DNA of 64,000 bases. It comes from DIGJ01 sp041739345. GTDB lineage: Bacteria; Bacillota; Clostridia; Lachnospirales; Lachnospiraceae. The translations under genes were made by a program, and so were the position numbers. The stretch lies in the NCBI GenBank assembly GCA_041739345.1, contig JBGSNZ010000026.1, positions 42,249 to 106,248 on the forward strand. Reading direction: 5' to 3'. The notes below the pieces were generated by a model. It ran no database searches and was not told the origin of the DNA. It worked only from the letters and a program-made list of their open reading frames with translations. Shown here one piece after another: positions 9,186 through 17,879 of this stretch (position 1 is the stretch's first letter; each line of letters opens with the position of its first letter).

Positions 9186-9380
9186 ATAACTGGCAGGTTT
9201 CCTGGCTTAAAGATCATTGCACAAATATTACCTTCCCAATGCATCGGTTTATACATCAGTGGTTTTATTGATATTTGCACTCCCTTATCACAGTGACGAG
9301 ATCGTACAGGACTTACACCTGTTTCCCTTTTAACCCTTATGAATCAAATCATTCATGAGGGCACCAACTATTTTTGATAT
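9186..9380 (-). promoter_or_regulatory. Adenosylcobalamin riboswitch aptamer
   Basis: Read on the minus strand, the region contains GGTGCC, then AAAAGGGAAACAGGTG, then CGTCACTGTGAT, then CCACTG, then GGGAAGG and finally the B12 box AAGCCAGGAAACCTGCC at 9191-9208. These are the conserved elements of the cobalamin riboswitch in the right order and spacing. A terminator hairpin 100 bases downstream and cbiK after it show that it controls the whole B12 and transport operon by transcription termination. An open frame of 93 codons across it is not a gene. Confidence 0.96.
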
Positions 9381-9392
9381 GAAATTATTCGT

Positions 9393-9421
9393 ATTTTATC
9401 ATAAATACATAGACTTTACAA
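9393..9421 (-). promoter_or_regulatory. Probable promoter of the B12 operon
   Basis: On the minus strand, TTGTAA (9421-9416), a 17-bp spacer and TAAAAT (9398-9393) precede the riboswitch by about 15 bases. This fits a sigma-A promoter for the riboswitch transcript. Confidence 0.6.
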
Positions 9422-9485
9422 GAAGGACATGTATTTAGCAGTAGTGACAACTACTACTATTTCAATTATTTTAATTCCCTCTCTA

Positions 9486-10937
9486 TTAATTGCTGTCGGT
9501 AATCTGACTAAAGGTATCAGGATAATATGTCTCCTTGACTTTTCCTTCCTCCAACAATAAAAGCTTATCTGCAACATAAAGACAATCCGAAATGCTAACG
9601 GCTAATATAATAACTGCAATTTCCTTTCGTTTTAAAATACGGATTAAATGGATAATATGTCGCCTTAGATACATATCAGCCTTAGCAAATGGCTGAATTA
9701 ATAGGACTAATTTGGGATTTAAAAGATGAATACGATAATATACCAAATTATAAAGTGACGTTTTGCTTAGTTCATGGATATTATTTGCATACAGCTCTTC
9801 ACCCAATTTCTTATCATATTCTAACTGTATACTCATCTTAATCTTTTTTGTAATCCTAGACTTATTTGTTTTATTATCTAGTAAAAAGCATAAATTATCA
9901 ATATAACTCATTTCATAAAAAAGCATCGTATCAATCGGGTTCTCACCAATCACTGCCACCTCTTTACCAAAATATTTCGAATAATTTTCCGGTTTCAATC
10001 GTTGTCCATCATATTTACATATCCCCGAAAGAAATGGTTTATTCTCACAATATAATTCCATTATATCCTTTTGAATACGATTACTTTTATCATACACGAC
10101 AGCACATTCTCCCTGATGCAAAGAGAAGCTAATTCCTTTAATGTTCTCTGTTGTTATATTCTCAAACTCCATCAATCCTCTATGCTTATTTTTCATTTCT
10201 TCTGTATGAGTATCTGCAAATGGAATCGTATAAGGAATAACGTTAGACTGATGCATTTCTTTCTTATCAAACAATTTGATGATTTTACCATCTTTCATAA
10301 ACGCAACTCTATCACATAGTGGAAATATTTCTTCATGATGATTTCCAATATAAAGAATTGCATATTTTTTATATGTCAAGTGACGGAGCAACTCATTGAA
10401 TGCTTGTAAGTCATTAGTACTAAGGAAATTGCTCAGTTCATTTACTACAATAAACTTAACCCCTTGTACCATTGCTTTCATAACCTCAACCACACATCGT
10501 TCATATTCTGTAAGATTCCCACAAATAGTATCTGGATTAATTGTCAGACCTAATTCTTTCGATAAATAAGCAATTTGTGTCTCCAATACATGAGAATTAA
10601 TCTGATACTTGCGAAAACCCTTCCGTAAAACAAACACGTTATCAGCTACCGATAGATCATTTACTAATTTGCTTTTCTGCTCAATCACATATACTTTGTT
10701 ATATAAACCATCGCTATGTCGATAACTATTTACAAGAATATTACCGATGTAGATTCTTCCAAATTTTATAGGAGTATTCCTGCAGATAAGCTGAATAAGC
10801 ATCTCCTTACCATGTTCATTCACACCAATAAGACCCACTATCTCTCCTTGAAATATATATAAATTCAAGTTGTTCAAATCGGTCTTATCGTTGTCCTCTG
10901 TAATTACGTTTTCCATCCGGAGAATTTCAGTTTTCAT
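9486..10937 (-). CDS. Degenerate twin ABC-ATPase-like protein beside a two-component system
   Basis: The 483-residue protein has the layout of a ribose-type sugar transporter ATPase (two ABC domains), but its catalytic motifs are eroded. In domain 1 the Walker A reads GVNEHGKEM (no Ser/Thr after Lys), Walker B reads FIVVNELSN (Asp to Asn), the LSGGQ region is NLTEYERCV and the H-loop region is YIGNHHEE. In domain 2 the P-loop is replaced by VYDKSNRIQKD and the LSGGQ region by ELSKTSLYN. ATP hydrolysis is therefore doubtful. No permease is adjacent; a real ATPase of this family is encoded at 17880-19391. It lies 9 bases after a sensor kinase gene, so I infer a signalling or adaptor role. Function unknown. 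Confidence 0.8.
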   Translation of the reverse strand: MKTEILRMENVITEDNDKTDLNNLNLYIFQGEIVGLIGVNEHGKEMLIQLICRNTPIKFGRIYIGNILVNSYRHSDGLYNKVYVIEQKSKLVNDLSVADNVFVLRKGFRKYQINSHVLETQIAYLSKELGLTINPDTICGNLTEYERCVVEVMKAMVQGVKFIVVNELSNFLSTNDLQAFNELLRHLTYKKYAILYIGNHHEEIFPLCDRVAFMKDGKIIKLFDKKEMHQSNVIPYTIPFADTHTEEMKNKHRGLMEFENITTENIKGISFSLHQGECAVVYDKSNRIQKDIMELYCENKPFLSGICKYDGQRLKPENYSKYFGKEVAVIGENPIDTMLFYEMSYIDNLCFLLDNKTNKSRITKKIKMSIQLEYDKKLGEELYANNIHELSKTSLYNLVYYRIHLLNPKLVLLIQPFAKADMYLRRHIIHLIRILKRKEIAVIILAVSISDCLYVADKLLLLEEGKVKETYYPDTFSQITDSN

Positions 10938-10946
10938 GAGTTTTAC

Positions 10947-11963
10947 CTATTCCTGCTCCGTTATCAGCGGCAATGTTATTTCAACATCCGTCCCAACATT
11001 TGGCGTACTGTAAATATAGATGCCATACTCCTCCCCGCATAATAACTTGATTCGACTATTAACATTTACTATGGCAATTCCGCCCTTTTGATCTCTTGCA
11101 GTTTCAGCTTCATCTAACGAATTAATTAGTAATTTATTATTTAATCCATCTAACTGTTCCTTTTCCATTCCAAGTCCATCATCTGAGATAATAATAATCA
11201 GTCTGTTATCCGTACACTCCATGCGAATTCTTAAATTACCTTTTCCAACTTTTCGCTCAATACCATGGTAAATGGAATTTTCCACGATTGGTTGTAAAAT
11301 CAGTTTTGGAAGATATAGATTAAGTATCGACATATCATCATTCTCATCATCATACTCAATACTAAGACTCAGTTTATCGCCAAATCGAAACTGTTGAATA
11401 ATATAATAGTTCTCGATATTCGATAATTCGTCCTCCAACGTTACGAGCCTTTCTACATTTGATATCGTATAACGGAAAAATGTTGCTAATGCTTCCGTCA
11501 TAGATGCGACATCATCCATACCTGCACATAATGCTTCACTCCTGATTCCTTCTAATGTATTATATAAAAAATGTGGATTAATCTGATTTTGTAAGGCAAG
11601 ATACTGCGCCTGCTTCTTTGATACATTTAACCGTTTTGACTTATCCAATCTTTCACCTAATAACTTTAATACCTCATCAAATGTTGGCGTCAGTCTGATA
11701 TCCTGTTCAAAAAAATCATCCGCTAAAAAACCTTCTGTGTATAGTTGAAATATCTTTTCAATCTGCATCATTTTGCGATATACTTTGAGATACCCAAGAT
11801 AAGTAAGTCCTAATAATCCAAACACTGCAAACACAAATAAATAAAGATACATTTTTTGTTTCATTGCTAAATAACCAATTGTACCACATACAAGCACTCC
11901 ATATGCAACCATGGAAATACACCATAGTATAACTCTACTTAACAAATATTCTTTTTTTTTCAT
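10947..11963 (-). CDS. LytS/YesM-type sensor histidine kinase
   Basis: Two membrane segments lie within the first 60 or so residues with almost no external loop. Then come a linker, the his-kinase motif LALQNQINPHFLYNTLEG (phospho-acceptor near His131) and a C-terminal HATPase domain with IVENSIYHGIE and ISDDGLGM. The start at 11963 has a GGAGGG ribosome site; the longer reading from 11990 runs through that site. The partner regulator is 42 bases upstream in the operon. With no visible sensing domain, the signal probably comes through a partner protein such as the sugar-binding lipoprotein or the degenerate ABC protein. Confidence 0.92.
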   Translation of the reverse strand: MKKKEYLLSRVILWCISMVAYGVLVCGTIGYLAMKQKMYLYLFVFAVFGLLGLTYLGYLKVYRKMMQIEKIFQLYTEGFLADDFFEQDIRLTPTFDEVLKLLGERLDKSKRLNVSKKQAQYLALQNQINPHFLYNTLEGIRSEALCAGMDDVASMTEALATFFRYTISNVERLVTLEDELSNIENYYIIQQFRFGDKLSLSIEYDDENDDMSILNLYLPKLILQPIVENSIYHGIERKVGKGNLRIRMECTDNRLIIIISDDGLGMEKEQLDGLNNKLLINSLDEAETARDQKGGIAIVNVNSRIKLLCGEEYGIYIYSTPNVGTDVEITLPLITEQE

Positions 11964-12005
11964 AACACTTCTCCCTCCAACAAAATACAAAGTATTCTGT
12001 TGTCC

Positions 12006-13616
12006 CTATGAATAAATCTTACGATATTCATTTGGTTTCAGATTTGTGTACTTTGCAAACAATTTTGTAAAGTGTTTCGTATCACTATAACCTACTTCCT
12101 CACAAATTAATGCAACACTTAAATTACTTTCCTTTAATAACTCTTTGGCCTTTTCCATCCTTATTTCACTTAAATATTCTGAAAAAGTATTGCCCGTCTC
12201 TTTTTTAAATAAGGAGCTAAAATACGTTGCATTAAATCCAACCTGATCACTCACAATTTCCAGAGAAATAGGTTCCTTAAAATGTTGTTTCATATATTGC
12301 TTAGCATCTCTAATCGGTTTATTGTCTTCTGCTTTTTTTACTGCAATCACTTGATTGAAGGATTCTATGATTGTTTTCTTTAAATATTTAAAGATATCTT
12401 TCATAGATATACAGTTTTCAATGTCAAGACATACTTTATCAAAGTATCCTTCTGTATTATTTAATGGCAACTTATTTTGAAGCATGCAAATAAGATATAA
12501 ATTCATAGCCTCCTTTGCCATCTGAATAATATTATGCCCAGTTACTTGTTCCATTGACTGTAAGCTTTGTTCCAAATAATCAACTGCTTCTTGTATCTTA
12601 CTCTCCTCTAGGCTATCTATTGCATCCTCAAACTGCTTGTTAAAATTATAAAATAAACTACTATTTGCCAATTCATTGGATGAAACATTTTCGCCTTCTA
12701 TCACTTTATTCACACCAAGTAGAATTCCTTGCTCTATCGCCCATCTTGATGATTTAACAGAGTCATGTAAACATCCAATATTCGCTTGTGCAATACCAAC
12801 GCCAATGGTAATCCGCATCTTTTCAAAGATTTCTTTTTGAAGTAATAATTCATCTAACAATACTTTTAATGATTTTTTGATTACTTTTTTATTCTTCTCT
12901 GCATAATTGAGTATTACAACACTTTGATTGTTTTCAAATAAGTCTTCAAAGTCGTAACAGTCTTTCCCTAATTTTTGACAAACTGCTTTATGCAATTTAT
13001 CTTGTACATATGTATTGCTATTCACAGAATCAATTTCAATACCATTTACTTTGATTATCACAATTTGAAATAAACCTTTTTGGAAATGAAAATGGTATTC
13101 TTTATTTATACTTTCTAATGATTTATTGTCTTTTAGCTCATTTTTCCTTAATAAGATATCTGAAAAAAAAGTTCTTCGCAACTTATCTAGGTTATTCCTT
13201 AGCGATAATTCGTTTTTTTCTTCAACTGAAAGACGTTCTGTTACTTCTAAGTAGTTATCCCGCATTTTACTTAGCGTATCCATAATTTCTGTCTTTTTAA
13301 TTGGCTTTAACAAATAATCTTTCACTCCATACTTAATCGCATTTTGTGCATATTCAAAATGACGATAGCCACTAATAATAATAAATTCTACCGTAGAATT
13401 GATTTCTTTTGCACGCCGAATCATTTCAAGTCCATCATAACCAGGCATACGGATATCTGTAATTACAATATTAGGTTCATACTTATCAATAGCCTCCAGA
13501 GCTTCGATTCCATTATGAACAATTGCAACCACTTCCATATCCAGTGACTCCCAATCGACCAACGCCTGTATAAGCTGACATACCTTTTCCTCATCGTCTG
13601 CTATTATAACTTTCAT
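12006..13616 (-). CDS. YesN-type response regulator with AraC DNA-binding domain
   Basis: The 536-residue protein begins with a receiver domain (acidic pair ADDEE, phospho-acceptor Asp54 in VITDIRMPGYDG, Lys in LLKPIKK). A middle region of about 280 residues has no motif I recognise. The C-terminal AraC-type double helix-turn-helix spans about residues 435-536 (VGFNATYFSSLFKKETG, VGYSDTKHFTKLFAKYTN, LKPNEYRK). It pairs with the kinase downstream. The likely targets are the nearby sugar importer and its own operon. Confidence 0.93.
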   Translation of the reverse strand: MKVIIADDEEKVCQLIQALVDWESLDMEVVAIVHNGIEALEAIDKYEPNIVITDIRMPGYDGLEMIRRAKEINSTVEFIIISGYRHFEYAQNAIKYGVKDYLLKPIKKTEIMDTLSKMRDNYLEVTERLSVEEKNELSLRNNLDKLRRTFFSDILLRKNELKDNKSLESINKEYHFHFQKGLFQIVIIKVNGIEIDSVNSNTYVQDKLHKAVCQKLGKDCYDFEDLFENNQSVVILNYAEKNKKVIKKSLKVLLDELLLQKEIFEKMRITIGVGIAQANIGCLHDSVKSSRWAIEQGILLGVNKVIEGENVSSNELANSSLFYNFNKQFEDAIDSLEESKIQEAVDYLEQSLQSMEQVTGHNIIQMAKEAMNLYLICMLQNKLPLNNTEGYFDKVCLDIENCISMKDIFKYLKKTIIESFNQVIAVKKAEDNKPIRDAKQYMKQHFKEPISLEIVSDQVGFNATYFSSLFKKETGNTFSEYLSEIRMEKAKELLKESNLSVALICEEVGYSDTKHFTKLFAKYTNLKPNEYRKIYS

Positions 13617-13647
13617 ATGCTATACCCCTTGTTCTTATACTCAGCCA

Positions 13648-13664
13648 TTGTTAACCCCTAACAA
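13648..13664. promoter_or_regulatory. Inverted repeat TTGTTA-N5-TAACAA upstream of the response regulator
   Basis: TTGTTAACCCCTAACAA is a perfect 6-bp inverted repeat with a CCCC-containing centre, 32 bases before the regulator's ATG. It could be an autoregulatory operator. Binding is inferred only. Confidence 0.35.
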
Positions 13665-13733
13665 TATACACGCTGGATTCAGTTTCAATCTACCATAATT
13701 AAGACTAATTTGCAATTTTTACCAAAAAAGAGT

Positions 13734-14684
13734 TTACATTTCTAGTAATGCAGCTGCTCCAATAATTCCGGCATTATTTAAAAGGCTTGCTCTAGTTACA
13801 TTTGGAATCATTGCTTTTTCCCCAGCAAAGCAATATTTTTTCACATAGGCGTCTAAAGGATCCGTTAAGGTTTTTCCTTGGTTACAAATACCACCACTAA
13901 GCAGAATCATATCTGGTCTAAACACATTTATAATATCTACAATTCCTTCTCCAAGGTAACTAATATAATCATCAATAATTTTCACAGCAACCTCATCTTC
14001 ATGTTCAAAAGCATCAAAGACCATCTTTCCATCTATTTTTTCTAAATCTCCTTCACAGAACTTTAAAATTAAAGAATTCTTATGCTTTCGTACCATTTCT
14101 TTTGTTGTTTGTATCAAAGCAGTCGCAGATGAATATGCTTCGAGACAACCTTTTCTTCCACAAGTACATTCCCTCCCATCTTTTACCAATATGGTATGCC
14201 CTAATTCTGCACCGCCTGGATGACCACCTTCAAATATTTTACCATCTAGGATAATACCACTTCCAACACCAGTACCTAGTGTAAGCATTACAATGTTCTT
14301 CAAATCTTTTGCGGCACCTGCTTTGACTTCTCCAATGGCAGCGCAATTCGCATCATTTGATACTCTTATCGGATATTGTAATAGATCTTGCAATTCATCT
14401 ACTAAAGGCACATCTTCCCAATTTAAGTTATTCGAATATAAGACTATTCCATTGATAGTATCAATAGTACCCGGGCAGCCGATCCCAACACCCGAAATAT
14501 CGTTGCAATTTATCTCTGCCTTTTTCATTAGGCTTATGACCAAATTAGCCATATCTTTTATTACTTCGTTCGCACTTCGCTTCCCCATAGTAGGGGCAGA
14601 ATCTATTGCTATTATCTTTTGGTTTTCATCTACAATTCCTACCTTTATATTGGTTCCTCCCAAATCAATACCAACTCGATACAT
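13734..14684 (-). CDS. ROK-family sugar kinase (glucokinase-like)
   Basis: The 316-residue protein starts MYRVGIDLGGTNIKVGIV (ATP-binding DLGGTN), has LTLGTGVGSGIILDG in the middle and the ROK zinc site CTCGRKGCLEAYSS near residues 174-187. It would phosphorylate an incoming hexose such as glucose, mannose or allose; substrate cannot be read from sequence. The stop is 15 bases from manA's neighbouring reading and the two genes are co-directional, implying a kinase-isomerase pair feeding fructose-6-phosphate. Ribosome site AAGGAG before ATG. Confidence 0.93.
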   Translation of the reverse strand: MYRVGIDLGGTNIKVGIVDENQKIIAIDSAPTMGKRSANEVIKDMANLVISLMKKAEINCNDISGVGIGCPGTIDTINGIVLYSNNLNWEDVPLVDELQDLLQYPIRVSNDANCAAIGEVKAGAAKDLKNIVMLTLGTGVGSGIILDGKIFEGGHPGGAELGHTILVKDGRECTCGRKGCLEAYSSATALIQTTKEMVRKHKNSLILKFCEGDLEKIDGKMVFDAFEHEDEVAVKIIDDYISYLGEGIVDIINVFRPDMILLSGGICNQGKTLTDPLDAYVKKYCFAGEKAMIPNVTRASLLNNAGIIGAAALLEM

Positions 14685-14699
14685 ATTTTTTCTCCTTAT

Positions 14700-15644
14700 T
14701 TATTTAGAAACATAAGTAAACAATAATTCACACGCACCACTTACTTCAAAATTGCCAGAAGAAGCGGTTAATAGCATGCTGTCTCCCTTTTGAAAAGCTC
14801 CCCCATCCTCATATTCAATGGTTCCTTCCCCTTCTAATACTAAAATGTGCAAAAAGGAATCTCCATTTACTTCTCCTAAAAACTTTTTAATATATATATT
14901 ATCTAAAACTACCTTATCGACAGTAAAATATTTACAAATCCCCAAATGTGGCACAAAAGAGATATGTTTTAATCTTGGTGCAAAATTTGTAACTTGCAAA
15001 GCCTTTTCTATATGTAATTCTCTCTTTGTTCCATTTATATCTTTCCTACCATAATCAAATACCCGATATGTAATATTGGAATTTTGTTGTATTTCAGCAA
15101 TTATGATTCCTTTACCTATTGCATGCAACGTACCCGCTTCGATAAAGAAAACATCGCCTTTTTTAACATAAATCTTATTCAGTACTTCCGTCAATGTACC
15201 GTTTTGTGCTCTTTTTTTAAACTCTTCATTACTGATCACCTTCGAAAACCCGTAATATAAAAAAGCATCTTCTTCACAGTCTGCTACATACCACATTTCC
15301 GTCTTTCCATACTGATTTTCGTGAGAAAGTGCATATTCATCACTTGGGTGCACTTGTATCGATAAATTATCTTTTGCATCGATAAATTTTATCAGAATCG
15401 GAAAGTCTAAAAATTCAGTACAATTTGTTCCTAATACTTGTTTTCCTGCTATTTCTATATAATTTTTTAAACTCATTCCTTTATAAATGCCATTTGTAAT
15501 GATACATGGACCATCCGGATGGCAGGATAGTTCCCATGACTCGGCAAGAATTTCACCACTATAATTTTTATGATACGCTGTTTTTAAATTATTCCCTCCC
15601 CATAAATAATCCTTAAATACAGGTGAAAATTTTAATAACGCCAT
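14700..15644 (-). CDS. manA: Mannose-6-phosphate isomerase, class I
   Basis: This enzyme interconverts mannose-6-phosphate and fructose-6-phosphate using zinc. The cupin core shows LIKFIDAKDNLSIQVHPSDEYA, GKTEMWYVAD and the downstream FIEAGTLHAIGKGIIIAEIQQNSN with the catalytic-loop residues. Its length of 314 residues matches Firmicute ManA. It precedes the ROK kinase by 15 bases and follows the sugar importer operon after a terminator. Ribosome site AAGGAGG. The pairing suggests that the imported sugar enters at mannose-6-phosphate, which is an inference. Confidence 0.95.
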   Translation of the reverse strand: MALLKFSPVFKDYLWGGNNLKTAYHKNYSGEILAESWELSCHPDGPCIITNGIYKGMSLKNYIEIAGKQVLGTNCTEFLDFPILIKFIDAKDNLSIQVHPSDEYALSHENQYGKTEMWYVADCEEDAFLYYGFSKVISNEEFKKRAQNGTLTEVLNKIYVKKGDVFFIEAGTLHAIGKGIIIAEIQQNSNITYRVFDYGRKDINGTKRELHIEKALQVTNFAPRLKHISFVPHLGICKYFTVDKVVLDNIYIKKFLGEVNGDSFLHILVLEGEGTIEYEDGGAFQKGDSMLLTASSGNFEVSGACELLFTYVSK

Positions 15645-15733
15645 TTTTATTTACCTCCTTGTTCCACATAAAAATATGAAATATGAGTCCTTCATACCTG
15701 AGATAATTTGTTTCTTTGTTAGATGATATGATA

Positions 15734-15769
15734 AAAACGAGTTATCCTTTCCAACAGACAACTCGTTTT
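15734..15769 (-). terminator. Terminator after the ribose-type importer operon
   Basis: A 10-bp stem (AAAACGAGTT pairing with AACTCGTTTT) has T tracts in its arms and lies between the binding-protein gene and manA. Confidence 0.75.
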
Positions 15770-15804
15770 CATTCATCTCACTTCTTATTCGTCTAAGCTC
15801 AATC

Positions 15805-16791
15805 CTAAAGTTTATCTTTTGTAATTACGGAAACACCTGTATCTGTAACTGTTCCACCAAGATTTTCTCCGCTAAGAGCTTTTACGGCTGCATTCATTCC
15901 TTCATAGCCCATAACATCTGGATTCTGAGCCATTGTAGCTACTAAGAAACCATCCTTGATTAAAGAAAGAATTGTATCTGATTTATCAAAACCAACACCA
16001 ATTACTTTACCGCCTGCTTCTTGAATTGCATTACCTGCTCCTGTCGTAGATCCTTCATTTACACCAAAGATACCTACACAACCCGATGTGATATAGTTTG
16101 CTGCAATATCCTTTGATTTTGCTGCATCGCCTTCTCCGTATTGTGTTTCAAGAATTTTAAAATCTGTTCCTTCAAATGCAGAACGGAATCCTGTTTCACG
16201 AGCCACACAAGAAGCGGTAGCTGCATTAACATTGATGACACCAATATCGCCAGATGTAACGCCAGCTTCTTTTAAGCTTGCAATCATAGTCTCACCTGCT
16301 GTTTTACCTGCTGCTTCGTTATTTGTTGCAAATGTTGCTTCGCTATCAAAGTCTGCTGCGGAATCAACATAAATTATCTTGATACCTGCTGCAACTGCTT
16401 CTTCTAAAGCGGCAGTTACTGCATCAGGGCCGTTTGCTGCTAAGATAATTGCATTTGCATTATCAGCAACTGCATTATTAATACATTCAATTTGTTTTGC
16501 ATCATCTTTGGTATCAGGAGCTAACCATTTATACTCTACATTACCAAGTTCTTTTACTGCTTTTTGGCAACCAGCATCTACATTAACCCAATGCTGATCC
16601 ATTTGATCCATTGTGATTAGATATACTTTGTAAGTATCACTTGTTGCCCCCTCCTTGGTTTCTGGAGCTACCTCTGTAGCTTCTTTTTCGTCAGTAGCTG
16701 GAGCTTGCGTTGTTGCACTGCTTCCACACCCAACAAGCATAGTTGTTACCAAAGCAGTTGTTAATAGTAGCGTTAAAAACTTTTTTTTCAT
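15805..16791 (-). CDS. Sugar ABC importer substrate-binding lipoprotein (RbsB/peripla_BP_4 type)
   Basis: The lipoprotein signal is MKKKFLTLLLTTALVTTMLVGC (Cys22), followed by an Ala/Thr/Glu-rich linker. The mature part has the type I sugar-binding fold: YKVYLITMDQMDQHWVNVDAG, AIILAANGPDAVTAALEEAV, IIYVDSAAD and GVINVNAATAS. The ligand is a monosaccharide by family; which one is not readable. It is the last gene of the three-gene importer, 61 bases after the permease. Confidence 0.94.
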   Translation of the reverse strand: MKKKFLTLLLTTALVTTMLVGCGSSATTQAPATDEKEATEVAPETKEGATSDTYKVYLITMDQMDQHWVNVDAGCQKAVKELGNVEYKWLAPDTKDDAKQIECINNAVADNANAIILAANGPDAVTAALEEAVAAGIKIIYVDSAADFDSEATFATNNEAAGKTAGETMIASLKEAGVTSGDIGVINVNAATASCVARETGFRSAFEGTDFKILETQYGEGDAAKSKDIAANYITSGCVGIFGVNEGSTTGAGNAIQEAGGKVIGVGFDKSDTILSLIKDGFLVATMAQNPDVMGYEGMNAAVKALSGENLGGTVTDTGVSVITKDKL

Positions 16792-16852
16792 TTTATATCC
16801 TCCTCTTTAATTTGTTTTTTATTATAAGAACATAATGTTCATATAACTAAAT

Positions 16853-17854
16853 TTAGGCTTTCTTCTTTCTCGGTTTTCCCGATCGAACAACAACATCTAA
16901 CAAAACAGATACAACAACAATAATGCCAATTACAATATTTCGAATTGCTACTGGTGCTCCAGCAAATTGAAGACCATTTTGTAATACACCCCATATTGCT
17001 GCTCCGATTACAGTACCAAGCAGGATACCTTGACCTCCAAGTGTACTAACGCCTCCGATCACAGAAGCTGCAACGGCATACATTTCATACATATTTCCTG
17101 CATCCATAGTTCCCATTCCTGTAGTTGCACATATAATCAAGCCTACAACACTTGCACAAAATGCACTTACAAGATATGCTTTCACTGTCGTTGCCACAAC
17201 ATTAACTCCAGATAGTTGAGCTGCATCGATATTACTACCAATCGCATATACATGACGTCCTGTTCTTGTTTTACTTAATAAAAAGTTGAAAATAATCCAC
17301 AGAATTATAGCAATCCAAATTGTATTGTAAAGACCTAATACTTTTCCATAATAGAAGAAATCACGTAATCCTCTTGCTCCATCACCTATCGAATCTGTAT
17401 TGTAATTATTATTTACAATTTGTGCGATACCCCTTGCTATTGTCATAGTTCCAAGTGTTGCTATAAACGGTGGCAATTTACATTTCGCTACTAACTCACC
17501 ATTTATAAGACCAACTGCCAAACAACAGATAATTGTTACCAATACCGCAACCCATGGATTCATACCTTTTGTCATAAGTGTTGCTGAGATCATACAACTC
17601 ATACCAACCACAGAACCAATCGACAAATCAATATTTCCTGTAATTAATACATACGACTGTCCAATACCAATTAAAATAATTGGTGCAATCTGTCTCAATA
17701 AATTACCGACATTTTTGGAAGATGCAAATGTAGGATTTAATATACCAAATACAATACTTAATATAATTAACCCGACTGTTACTGTCAGTACCTGCCCCAT
17801 TCCTCTGGCGGAAATGAGTTTTTTGAATACACTCTGTTTTGAATTGCTTTTCAT
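16853..17854 (-). CDS. Sugar ABC importer permease (RbsC type)
   Basis: The 333-residue polytopic membrane protein has the RbsC/AraH pattern: GQSYVLITGNIDLSIGSVVGMS near residue 67, FIATLGTMTIARGIAQIVNN, GRHVYAIGSNIDAAQLSGVNV and a C-terminal GAAIWGVLQNGL. The C-terminus is basic (SGKPRKKKA). It lies between the ATPase and binding-protein genes and would form the homodimeric channel. Confidence 0.94.
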   Translation of the reverse strand: MKSNSKQSVFKKLISARGMGQVLTVTVGLIILSIVFGILNPTFASSKNVGNLLRQIAPIILIGIGQSYVLITGNIDLSIGSVVGMSCMISATLMTKGMNPWVAVLVTIICCLAVGLINGELVAKCKLPPFIATLGTMTIARGIAQIVNNNYNTDSIGDGARGLRDFFYYGKVLGLYNTIWIAIILWIIFNFLLSKTRTGRHVYAIGSNIDAAQLSGVNVVATTVKAYLVSAFCASVVGLIICATTGMGTMDAGNMYEMYAVAASVIGGVSTLGGQGILLGTVIGAAIWGVLQNGLQFAGAPVAIRNIVIGIIVVVSVLLDVVVRSGKPRKKKA

Positions 17855-17879
17855 TTTTCTTTACTCTCCTTCAAATTTA

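Noticed and set aside
8999..9280. 93-codon minus-strand frame
   Set aside because: It lies across the cobalamin riboswitch and its terminator; its residues follow conserved RNA elements, not a protein family.
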